Assembly: GCF_015207245.1 (NCBI RefSeq)
Contig: NZ_JADEXF010000113.1
Span: forward strand, 1 to 7,966
Direction of reading: 5' to 3'
Origin: Nostoc cf. edaphicum LEGE 07299
GTDB taxonomy: Bacteria > Cyanobacteriota > Cyanobacteriia > Cyanobacteriales > Nostocaceae
Length of the DNA: 7,966 nucleotides
The notes under the pieces are model-generated. The model saw only the letters and a list, made by a program, of their open reading frames with translations, ran no database searches and was not told where the DNA came from. Below, piece by piece: positions 1 through 6,306 of the stretch. How positions within the stretch are numbered: position 1 is the stretch's first letter; the number at the start of each line of letters is the position of its first letter. Both the position numbers and the translations under genes were made by a program.

Positions 1-2655
1 ATATCTAAGACTGTCTCTCCTGGACTACAGACGCTGATGGACACGGCAACTGCTGGCATCGGTGCTAATACTGCAAAAAAACAGTTAGTTTCTACTGCTG
101 AAGATATTACAGCCGCAGTTCGGCGGGAATTAACTTCAGGTTTTGATTCGGAAGGGATTAGAAATACACTCCAAAGTTCTTTAGGTTCTCTACAATTGCC
201 AAAGCTGGATATCAAAGAAATTCGGAGTCAATTTGACCAACTTCTTAAGGATACAGATTTGCAATCTGTTGCTAATAGCGATCTATTGCAAAACGTTAAT
301 CGCCAAACATTTGTTGATTTAATCAGCAGCCGTGGCGATTTATCTAAAGAAGATATCAATAACATTGCTGACCAATTTGAAGGTGCATGGCAACAAGCTT
401 TAAATCGTAAAAATCCCACAGAACAAGTAATTAATTTACTCAAGTCCGCGACTCCTGAAGAACTTAATTCTGAACAATTGGGTGAACGGCTTCAAGAACT
501 GGTTACAATCGGAGGCGGTAATGGCAATGGTGTAATAAAGCAAGCTATTAGGTATGGCTTAAGTGCAGCTGCGCCAGCAGTTCTGGAACGGGTAAACCTT
601 TCTAATATCGATGTGAACAAAATTACAACTCAGTTGCAAAAGCTGAAAGAAAAAGTTCAAGATGTCGATGTAGAGCAAATCACAGAACAACTTCAAAAGT
701 TTAGAGAAGAAGCAACTGAGCAAGTATCTGCAAAATTGCCGATATCACTGGAAAACACGATTAAGGCAGATGTAAAAGACTACATATTACATTCATTTCC
801 TTGGCACTTTAACCGAATTACGTTAGTAGATGAATTTAAAGAAGTCATCTATGACGTGAATGCAGATCCAACAACTGTAAGACGGGAGTTGGAAGAAATT
901 AATCAAGAATTTTTCACTAATTTGCTGAAGCAGCGGGACGATCTTAGTGAAGCCAGAGTGAAAGAGATTTCCGAACAAATGGAAAGCGATCGCCTGGAAG
1001 TTTTAGAAACCGTCAAACAGGCTCAAGCACGAGAAAAAGGACAAGATTTCCGCAGCCGCATCGAAGATTATCTGCGTTCTACGGGAAAAGAAGAACTCAA
1101 TCCTGAAGGTATTGAACGTGACTTTGCTAGATTGGTGGAAGATCCAGAAGCTGGGTTTGAAGATTTAAGCGATCGCTTCGGGCAATTTGACCGCGATACT
1201 TATGTACAATTACTCCAACAGCGTCAAGATATCAGCGAAGAGGAAGCTAATAATATTGTTAGTCAACTCGAACGCAACCGCGATAATTTCTTGAATCGTG
1301 CTAGAGAATTGCAAGAGCAAGCAAAAGCGAAAGCCGATGAACTGCGCCAAAGAGTTGAAGACTATCTGCGGAATACTAACAAAGATGAACTCAATCCTGA
1401 AGCTATCAAACGTGAGTTTAGAATTTTACTAGACGATCCCCAAGCCGGAATTAGCCTTTTACGATCGCGCCTATCGCAATTTGACCGCGATACCTTAGTA
1501 CAATTGCTCAGTCAGCGTCAAGATTTGAGCGAAGAACAGATAAACCAAACTCTCGATCAACTTGAAGCAGTCCGAGATAGTATTTTGCAAGTACCGCAAC
1601 AGGCGAAAGAACAGTACGAAAAGACTACAAAAGCGATCGCAGACTATCTCCGCAATACCAACTTGGAAGAACTTAATCCAGAAGGTATTAGAGCCGATTT
1701 GGAGAAATTACTCGACGATCCTCAAGCTGGAGCCTTAGCACTGCGCGATCGCTTGTCTAATGTCGATCGAGAAACCTTGGTTAAACTCGTGAGTCAACGC
1801 GGCGACTTGAGCCAAGAGCAGGTTAATCAGATCATCGATCGCGCTCAAGATGCCATTGGTGATATCCTGAGAGCGCCACGACGTTTAGCAAAGCGCACCA
1901 CTCAACAAGCTTTAGATTTTGAAGCCAATCTCGAAGAATATCTGCGTAATACCAACAAAGAAGAACTCAACCCCGAAGGAATCAAACGCGATTTACAATT
2001 GCTGCTGTCTTCTCCCCGTGCTGGAATTGGCAATTTAAGCGATCGCGCCGCGAAATTTGACCGTTCGACAATTGTGGCGCTATTATCCCAACGTGAGGAT
2101 ATCTCAGAAGAAGAAGCTAACCGAATTGTCGATCAAATTGATTCTGTTCGCAGCTCGATTGTTGAACAATTCCAGCAGATTCAGCAGAGAGTACAATCAG
2201 TGCTAGACGGAGTTTTTGCCAAAGTTCGCAACTATCTCAACTCCCTGAATCGTTCCGAACTCGACTATGAAGGGATTAAGCAAGACTTTGCGAAAGTGTT
2301 TGACGATCCCCAAGCTGGATTTGAAGCATTGCGCGATCGCCTCAGTCAATTCGATCGTGACACCTTAGTTGCTGTATTAAGTTCTCGTGAAGATATTTCT
2401 GAGGCAGATGCTAACCGGATCGTAAACCAAATAGAAGCGGCGCGGGATGGCGTATTGCAACGAGCCGAACGCATCCAGAAAGAAACTCAAAAACGTCTGA
2501 AAGCGATTCAAGAGCAAGCTAAAAAGCAAGCCGAAGAAACCAAGAAAACCGTTGCAAATGCCGCGTGGTGGATATTTGGGACAGCGATTACTTCTCTTTG
2601 CGCCAGTGCGATCGCAGGTGCGATCGCTGTGACTGGGATAACTCTACCTGGGTAA
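1..2655 (+). CDS. Large modular helical protein with C-terminal membrane anchor (5'-partial)
   Basis: The frame is open to the left edge of the window, so the true start probably lies outside it; the first in-window ATG is at 37 and has no convincing ribosome site. Counting from that ATG there are 872 residues. From residue 345 the protein consists of five tandem modules of 94-98 residues, preceded by a divergent one near 249 and a more distant relative near 30-125. Each module has a YLRNTNKEELNPEGI-like helix, a DDPQAG turn, an FDRDTLV segment and a QREDISEEEAN helix. Charged Glu/Gln/Lys/Arg-rich linkers, likely coiled coil, join them. The protein ends in a Lys-rich stretch (about 815-837) and one hydrophobic helix (about 844-868), followed by only four residues. 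I infer a long helical rod anchored in a membrane by its C-terminus. No catalytic motif is visible, and I do not recognise a named family. Function unknown; a scaffold or membrane-tethering role is only a guess. Confidence 0.85.
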   Translation: MSKTVSPGLQTLMDTATAGIGANTAKKQLVSTAEDITAAVRRELTSGFDSEGIRNTLQSSLGSLQLPKLDIKEIRSQFDQLLKDTDLQSVANSDLLQNVNRQTFVDLISSRGDLSKEDINNIADQFEGAWQQALNRKNPTEQVINLLKSATPEELNSEQLGERLQELVTIGGGNGNGVIKQAIRYGLSAAAPAVLERVNLSNIDVNKITTQLQKLKEKVQDVDVEQITEQLQKFREEATEQVSAKLPISLENTIKADVKDYILHSFPWHFNRITLVDEFKEVIYDVNADPTTVRRELEEINQEFFTNLLKQRDDLSEARVKEISEQMESDRLEVLETVKQAQAREKGQDFRSRIEDYLRSTGKEELNPEGIERDFARLVEDPEAGFEDLSDRFGQFDRDTYVQLLQQRQDISEEEANNIVSQLERNRDNFLNRARELQEQAKAKADELRQRVEDYLRNTNKDELNPEAIKREFRILLDDPQAGISLLRSRLSQFDRDTLVQLLSQRQDLSEEQINQTLDQLEAVRDSILQVPQQAKEQYEKTTKAIADYLRNTNLEELNPEGIRADLEKLLDDPQAGALALRDRLSNVDRETLVKLVSQRGDLSQEQVNQIIDRAQDAIGDILRAPRRLAKRTTQQALDFEANLEEYLRNTNKEELNPEGIKRDLQLLLSSPRAGIGNLSDRAAKFDRSTIVALLSQREDISEEEANRIVDQIDSVRSSIVEQFQQIQQRVQSVLDGVFAKVRNYLNSLNRSELDYEGIKQDFAKVFDDPQAGFEALRDRLSQFDRDTLVAVLSSREDISEADANRIVNQIEAARDGVLQRAERIQKETQKRLKAIQEQAKKQAEETKKTVANAAWWIFGTAITSLCASAIAGAIAVTGITLPG
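1069..2526 (+). repeat. Five in-frame tandem modules of 94-98 codons
   Basis: The modules begin at the conserved Tyr-Leu codons at 1069, 1363, 1645, 1939 and 2233, giving spacings of 294, 282, 294 and 294 nt. A divergent sixth copy begins at 781. Similarity is visible at both protein and DNA level. Four of the five modules carry a GCGATCGC octamer exactly 100 nt after the module start (1169, 1745, 2039, 2333). The pattern points to internal duplication, with one copy later losing four codons. Confidence 0.85.
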
Positions 2656-2688
2656 AATATCTCCGTCATTAGGAGTTTTGATAAATAC

Positions 2689-2728
2689 AAAGTGGTATTC
2701 AGTCTTTATAAATGAATGCCACTTTTTT
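2689..2728 (+). terminator. Rho-independent terminator after the modular protein gene
   Basis: A 13-bp stem pairs 2689-2701 with 2713-2725 (one G-U pair) around an 11-nt loop. It runs into a T-tract at 2723-2728. It lies about 35 nt after the stop codon at 2655 and is the clearest intrinsic terminator in the window. Confidence 0.85.
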
Positions 2729-2740
2729 GATTTATAAAGC

Positions 2741-2832
2741 GGAGCTGGCAACGATAGGATTCAAGCCGCCGTGGGGAAGGACACGTTTAACGGTGGTTCT
2801 GGCAACGATATCATTGAACGCCGGATCTGGTG
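2741..2832 (+). pseudogene. Relic of an RTX-type (hemolysin-type calcium-binding) repeat gene
   Basis: Translation from 2741 gives three consecutive nonapeptides, GAGNDRIQA, AVGKDTFNG and GSGNDIIER. They keep the G-x-G-(N/K)-D-x-hydrophobic pattern of RTX calcium-binding repeats. An in-frame stop lies just upstream at 2735, and there is no start codon. After the third repeat, a shift of one base restores AGSGA (about 2821-2835), so the fragment also appears frameshifted. It then meets an inverted-repeat element starting at 2833. In intact genes such repeats form Ca2+-binding parallel beta-rolls in large secreted proteins; this stub cannot make one. The motif match is clear, but with only about 90 bp the parent gene cannot be identified. 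Confidence 0.55.
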
Positions 2833-2945
2833 CAATACAGTTCAGTTAAGCATTTTTTCTCTTCTCTCTGTTTCCTCTGCGCCTCTGCGGTTCGTTAAAA
2901 AAGTTGACTTTGACAAAGAGTTTTAGGCTTAACTGAACCGTATTG
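2833..2945. mobile_element. MITE-like hairpin element with 19-nt inverted ends
   Basis: The end CAATACAGTTCAGTTAAGC (2833-2851) is the reverse complement of 2927-2945 except at one base. The 75 nt between the arms hold a pyrimidine-rich stretch and then CTCTGCGCCTCTGCGGTTCG, a string I associate with dispersed repeats in cyanobacterial genomes (from memory). There is no coding capacity for a transposase, and no convincing target-site duplication is visible. The best reading is a short non-autonomous mobile element; an RNA hairpin is an alternative. Confidence 0.6.
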
Positions 2946-3045
2946 AGGTCTGTATCGGAATCAACTAAGAAAGGCTATATTGTGATGGCGCGATCGCTGT
3001 GATGGTTGTCTTCGGATCTGAAATAGGGTTAGTTCGACTTTATTC

Positions 3046-3612
3046 CTAAATTTTTCGTGATTTAGGATATAGCCAAAAGCTAAACAAACGGCTAACTCTC
3101 GGCATGACAACATAGGTTAAGAGTAAAACCATAATAATCGTTATAATCAACGAAATAATCAAGGGTGGTAAACCTCGAATTAGGGGTACTAAGAACGCAT
3201 TCAATAAATTAATCAACACATATACAGCTCCCCAAGTTAGTAAGGCTGTTTTATAGCGCGGTGGAGTTTTTAATGATTGACCAGGAAGAGAAAACCAAGC
3301 TTCTAATCCACTGATTTTTTGAACATAAGGATCGGATTCAACTAAATGCTTACTTTGATTAAGTAGATGTTCGCGATCGCGCGATGTCATCCACACTTCT
3401 AAATTTTCATAATTGTCAAATCGGAAGATAATAACATATTCATTTCGTACCCCAAGTTGGGGACAAATCACATTTGTTCCCATGTGACCCACGTAAGCTC
3501 TGGAAACCCTGGTAATCTCTTTCAACCAAGCTTCGTAAGCAGTTTCGCATCCAGGTTTGACAAGTTGTGTAATGACCACGGTTACAAATTGCTCGTTCTG
3601 TTCTATCTCCAT
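3046..3612 (-). CDS. Antibiotic biosynthesis monooxygenase (ABM) domain protein with two C-terminal membrane helices
   Basis: The 188-residue protein has two parts. Residues about 8-108 look like an ABM-type ferredoxin-like fold: a first strand (VTVVITQLVKPG), a helix with YEAWLKEI, a middle strand (EYVIIFRFDNYENLEVW), and a helix ending in SKHLV before the GLEAWF strand. The rest is a basic linker and two strongly hydrophobic segments at about 123-143 and 149-170, followed by a short basic tail. Known ABM domains include small cofactor-free monooxygenases and haem-degrading enzymes, but many homologues have no assigned reaction. Membrane-tailed versions are common among uncharacterised bacterial members, so no substrate is claimed. 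The ATG at 3612 gives the full domain, although no strong Shine-Dalgarno precedes it. The gene stands alone, downstream of an inverted-repeat spacer. Confidence 0.8.
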   Translation of the reverse strand: MEIEQNEQFVTVVITQLVKPGCETAYEAWLKEITRVSRAYVGHMGTNVICPQLGVRNEYVIIFRFDNYENLEVWMTSRDREHLLNQSKHLVESDPYVQKISGLEAWFSLPGQSLKTPPRYKTALLTWGAVYVLINLLNAFLVPLIRGLPPLIISLIITIIMVLLLTYVVMPRVSRLFSFWLYPKSRKI

Positions 3613-3634
3613 TATTTATGCCAATCAATTTTTG

Positions 3635-3750
3635 ATTTTAGATTTTTTCACGTAGTTTGATTTTCGGAGGGCAAGTATCGATTTACTTGCTGTGAAACAT
3701 TTATAAATTTGGGATTTTCAATTAAAAATCCCAAATTTAAAATCTAAAAT
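3635..3750. repeat. AT-rich inverted-repeat spacer element
   Basis: ATTTTAGATTTT at 3635-3646 is the perfect reverse complement of 3739-3750. The 92 nt between them contain two further hairpins, GCAAGTA/TACTTGC (3671-3677 with 3684-3690) and the 14-bp stem at 3705-3738. This nested arrangement resembles the short dispersed intergenic repeats of filamentous cyanobacteria. The arms are AT-rich, so chance contributes to the match. Confidence 0.4.
3705..3738 (-). terminator. Perfect 14-bp hairpin, probable end of the SDR/propeller operon
   Basis: AAATTTGGGATTTT (3705-3718) pairs perfectly with 3725-3738 across a six-base loop, CAATTA. It lies 22 bp beyond the stop codon of the propeller gene and before the next gene on the same strand, where a terminator is expected. 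The stem is AT-rich and no long U-tract follows on the minus strand, so termination is plausible but not textbook. It may equally be part of the surrounding repeat. Confidence 0.45.
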
Positions 3751-3760
3751 TCGGTCACGC

Positions 3761-4699
3761 TCAAGCCAAGGGATATCCAGGTTTTCCAACTTCAAGCCGA
3801 ACAACATTAGCAGGAACGACACCAGTGGGTGGAGGTAAGAACATCCCACCATTAGTCACAACATAAATTGCAGTGCGATCGCTTTCAGTTTGACCAAAAG
3901 CCACGGCTGTGCTACCAATTACACCTGCCTCGGCTTGAGCAATAATAGTAGTAGTGCGATCGCTTGCAATTCGCACCACACTGTTGTATATGTGCGTTGC
4001 TCCATACAGATTGCCTTCCACATCAAAGGCGAAGTCATCAATATTAGTTTGCTCAACAAAAATTTCCGGCTCACCTGGTCGAGCTGCGGTATCAATGGGA
4101 ATGCGCAACAGCAACATTTTTTCAGTATTTGAAACGTAGAGAAAATCACCAAAACGCTTCAAACCATTTGCAGCCGGAATGATATTTTCCGAATTGCTAC
4201 GAGCAAGCATTGGATGTTCTAGCCATATTGAGGCACGAGGTTGAGCGATATCAATCAGCCAAATTGCACCCCGATAAGAATCTGCTGTTAAATACTGAGT
4301 ATTAAAAAGGGGAGTGATGCCATTGAGAAATATTGCATCTGGCAGTTTCAGCAAGGTTTCCACTGTCCCATCACTGGCTACCAAAGAAACCACTGGTATA
4401 GAATCAGCATTCCAACCTGTTGCCACTAAACCCCCGTTGGCAGCGAAAGCAAGACCACTCACTTTACCCTCAACAATGGCATGAATTTGCTGATTGCCAT
4501 CTGGACTAATACGAACAATCTCGCCAACTTCGTGATTAGTTACAAATATTGTGCCATCTGGTGCGTAGGCGTAGCCCGCCGCAGGTATCACTAGATTTTC
4601 TAAAAAAGTATTGATCGGGAATGAGGCAATAACTTTAGCAGGCGCTAATTCAATGGTTGTATCTACGTAAATAGGCGGTAAAACTGCGGAATTTCCCAT
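3761..4699 (-). CDS. SMP-30/gluconolactonase-like six-bladed beta-propeller protein
   Basis: The 312-residue protein has repeated propeller-type strands: [11 protein letters not shown] (46-56) followed by [10 protein letters not shown], then [13 protein letters not shown] (138-150), [14 protein letters not shown] (178-191) and [16 protein letters not shown] (221-236). These resemble the SMP-30/gluconolaconase/LRE and strictosidine-synthase-like superfamily, whose members hydrolyse lactones or related esters with one divalent metal. From position I infer ligands near Glu34, Asn178 and Asp221 or Asp222; this needs a structural alignment. No signal peptide is evident, so it is probably cytoplasmic. 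The ATG at 4699 has GGTAGG a few bases upstream, inside the 3' end of the dehydrogenase gene. Only six bases separate it from that gene's stop, so the two are probably co-transcribed and perhaps translationally coupled. The substrate is unknown. Confidence 0.75.
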   Translation of the reverse strand: MGNSAVLPPIYVDTTIELAPAKVIASFPINTFLENLVIPAAGYAYAPDGTIFVTNHEVGEIVRISPDGNQQIHAIVEGKVSGLAFAANGGLVATGWNADSIPVVSLVASDGTVETLLKLPDAIFLNGITPLFNTQYLTADSYRGAIWLIDIAQPRASIWLEHPMLARSNSENIIPAANGLKRFGDFLYVSNTEKMLLLRIPIDTAARPGEPEIFVEQTNIDDFAFDVEGNLYGATHIYNSVVRIASDRTTTIIAQAEAGVIGSTAVAFGQTESDRTAIYVVTNGGMFLPPPTGVVPANVVRLEVGKPGYPLA

Positions 4700-4705
4700 C
4701 TTAAC

Positions 4706-5452
4706 CTACCACTGTAATTGAATGGGGCCACCAAACTTTCGCATCTCTGCAAAAAATAGTCCTTGCGCTCCTCCATCGGGAAGTGTTGCTAAATAAACAG
4801 CTGTTTGCGCTCCTTCTTCTGCCGTGAACGGAGCATCATCTCCTCCCATATCGGTCTTCATCCAACCTGGAGAATAGGCATTTACCAGAATGTTAGTACC
4901 TTGGAGTTCTTTCCCCAGAATCGCTGTTAGTCCATTTACTCCCACCTTTGAGAGTCGGTAGGAAGGCGCTAAAGGGTAGTAGTCTCCCGGTACTGACGCC
5001 AGAGATGCCATTTCCGTTGAGATATTGACAATGCGACCGTAGTTTTGCACCTTCATTAACGGAATTAGTGCTTGAGAAATTCTGAGTACCGCTAAAACAT
5101 TAGTTTCAAAGGTAGATCGCATCGTTTCCAGTTGGACAGTCAGTAAGCTGGATTCTTCAGGCTTTGTTGTGGGATTTACACCTGCATTATTGACCAGAAT
5201 ATCTACTTTGCCATAAGTTTCACGCAACCACTCGGTAAGCTGCTGCACGCTTCCATCATTGGTAACATCCAACTTGTGATAGTCAACATCAAACCCTTCA
5301 CTGGACAACTGCTGCTTGGCAGCAAGACCATCTGTTTCATTACGACTCGTCAGAATTACGCGGTTGCCAATTTGGGATAATTGACGGGAAATTGCATATC
5401 CTAGCCCTCGGTTACTTCCTGTAACTACAGCAACCCTTTTTTGAGTCGTCAT
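4706..5452 (-). CDS. Short-chain dehydrogenase/reductase (SDR), carbonyl-reductase-like
   Basis: A classical SDR of 248 residues from the ATG at 5452. It has the nucleotide-binding motif TGSNRGLG (11-18), NNAG (88-91), Asn118, and the catalytic pair Tyr165-x3-Lys169 in SYRLSK. SPGWMKTDMGG near 194-204 is typical of carbonyl-reductase-like members. An Arg in the SRN stretch after the second strand (about 36-38) suggests NADP(H), by inference. Where the family normally has the catalytic Ser (NISS), this protein reads NIST, placing Thr146 there with Ser145 beside it. A TTG at 5467 would add five residues, but GAAGG at 5461-5465 is a well-spaced ribosome site for the ATG, so I prefer the ATG. It is the first gene of an operon with the propeller protein, suggesting an oxidation or reduction step paired with lactone or ester hydrolysis. 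The substrate cannot be read from sequence. Confidence 0.9.
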   Translation of the reverse strand: MTTQKRVAVVTGSNRGLGYAISRQLSQIGNRVILTSRNETDGLAAKQQLSSEGFDVDYHKLDVTNDGSVQQLTEWLRETYGKVDILVNNAGVNPTTKPEESSLLTVQLETMRSTFETNVLAVLRISQALIPLMKVQNYGRIVNISTEMASLASVPGDYYPLAPSYRLSKVGVNGLTAILGKELQGTNILVNAYSPGWMKTDMGGDDAPFTAEEGAQTAVYLATLPDGGAQGLFFAEMRKFGGPIQLQW

Positions 5453-5523
5453 TTTTATGACCTTCAAACTGCTTTTAAGTTTACTGTACTGAGATGTTGT
5501 AAATTAAGCAAATTGAGTTTAGC

Positions 5524-5552
5524 AATATATTTTAGGGTTTATGTATTGACAA
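5524..5552 (-). promoter_or_regulatory. Sigma70-type promoter for the SDR/propeller operon
   Basis: On the minus strand, TTGTCA (5547-5552) and TATATT (5524-5529) are separated by exactly 17 bp, close to the housekeeping sigma consensus. The expected transcript start is about 60-65 nt before the ATG at 5452. A direct repeat of TTGAAC lies just upstream on the minus strand (about 5567-5578) and could be a binding site. The rest of 5453-5631 shows nothing else. Confidence 0.5.
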
Positions 5553-5631
5553 TAAATACTAAATATGTTCAAGTTCAAAAACTACATATTTCATAGAGGC
5601 ACAGTAATGCTAGGGATATTGCTGATATGGA

Positions 5632-5741
5632 TAGGGGACTTCCGGTTAAAAAAAGATCCCGTCGTAAGGGCGCAAGCCTTTGCGCTCCTCCAAATCTATA
5701 ATTTGGGAAATTTGGGATAATTTATTTTTTGCAAGTCCCTA
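5632..5741. mobile_element. TA-flanked short inverted-repeat element (MITE-like)
   Basis: The 110-bp stretch is bordered by TA at both ends, with GGGACTT (5635-5641) facing AAGTCCC (5733-5739). Inside the arms the match continues loosely, with A-rich runs and ATCCC on both sides. Near the middle is a hairpin, GCGCAA (5670-5675) with TTGCGC (5680-5685), and then a doubled ATTTGGGA (5701-5717). There is no coding capacity. A TA border is what IS630/Tc1-mariner-type transposition leaves, so a non-autonomous derivative is plausible, but the ends are short and imperfect. Confidence 0.4.
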
Positions 5742-5786
5742 GACTCACAAAGCGATTAGTATCCATCAAAAAATATTGCTCCAGGG

Positions 5787-6038
5787 TTGACGTTTGAGTG
5801 TTTCGCGCAGTCTGTAACGACTTCTGCCTTCCCTGCAAGAACTTCCGCCTTGACGTTTCGGTGTTTCGCGCAGTCTGTAAGAACTTCCGCCTTCCCTGTA
5901 GGAACTTCCGTCTTGACGTTTCGGTGTTTCGCGCACTCTGTAAGAAGTTCCGCCTTGACGTTTCAGTGTTTCGCGCACTCTGTAAGAACTTCCGCCTTCC
6001 CTGTAAGAACTTCCGCTTTTGCTATAGCAACTTCTGCT
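5787..6038. repeat. Tandem array of twelve 21-bp units (minisatellite)
   Basis: The 252 bp divide exactly into twelve 21-mers of three types. A is TTGACGTTTCGGTGTTTCGCG, given here as positions 5850-5870; B is 5871-5891; C is 5892-5912. B and C share CTGTAAGAACTTCCGCC. The order is ABC-ABC-AB-ABC-C', with A units starting at 5787, 5850, 5913 and 5955. The last C' unit (6018-6038) is degenerate. Because 21 is a multiple of three, several frames stay open on both strands, including a Gly/Ser/Tyr/Arg-rich one on the minus strand. None has a convincing ribosome site, so I treat the array as non-coding. Copy number probably varies between strains. Confidence 0.85.
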
Positions 6039-6229
6039 TTAACTTAACTGAGTCCTGAGTGAGAAAAAAGTAAGAGCGGGTTCATTCTACAGATTTCTAA
6101 CACATCCAATTTTTTTATAAACTCGCCCCTAGCTGCTCTTTGTGTAGCTACTGCGGTTATGAGAGACACGAGAATAGGTGAAATGAGACAAATTTTAGTC
6201 TTTTTAACAAAAATCAACAATTTTACGCA

Positions 6230-6253
6230 GGACAACATTTTAAAAAATTGTCC
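6230..6253. promoter_or_regulatory. 24-bp palindrome, candidate operator upstream of the small protein gene
   Basis: GGACAA at 6230-6235 mirrors TTGTCC at 6248-6253, and TTTT/AAAA forms the centre. Ten of twelve base-pair positions are symmetric. It ends 53 bp before the ATG at 6307, and a TATAGA (6256-6261) lies directly beside it, so a dimeric regulator bound here could cover a promoter. No good -35 box was found. The remaining spacer, 6039-6229, shows nothing recognisable. Confidence 0.35.
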
Positions 6254-6306
6254 ACTATAGAATTACTAAAAATTTAAGTTATTTTTCAGATTGAGGAGTA
6301 TTCATT

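Noticed and set aside
3044..3067. 8-bp hairpin TCCTAAAT/ATTTAGGA over the stop codon of the ABM gene, as a terminator
   Set aside because: The stem is AT-rich, overlaps coding sequence and has no U-tract on the minus strand; termination there is not supported.
3954..4152. Short frames on both strands inside the propeller gene
   Set aside because: They are frames opposite or overlapping a well-supported propeller gene and have no recognisable motifs.
5453..5467. TTG start at 5467 for the dehydrogenase, adding five residues
   Set aside because: GAAGG at 5461-5465 is well placed for the ATG at 5452, and the TTG lies within that ribosome site's neighbourhood with no better signal of its own.
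5766..5978. Minus-strand frame coding a Gly/Ser/Tyr/Arg-rich 70-residue repeat peptide, plus two overlapping plus-strand frames of 86 residues
   Set aside because: They lie in the 21-bp tandem array. A 21-bp unit keeps a frame open automatically, several overlapping frames are equally open, and none has a good ribosome site.
5787..6038. CRISPR array
   Set aside because: Units are contiguous 21-mers without unique spacers of regular length, and no cas gene is nearby.
6044..6238. Minus-strand 64-codon frame upstream of the small protein gene
   Set aside because: It shows no recognisable motif, starts inside the candidate operator palindrome, and spans the leader region of the 6307 gene.
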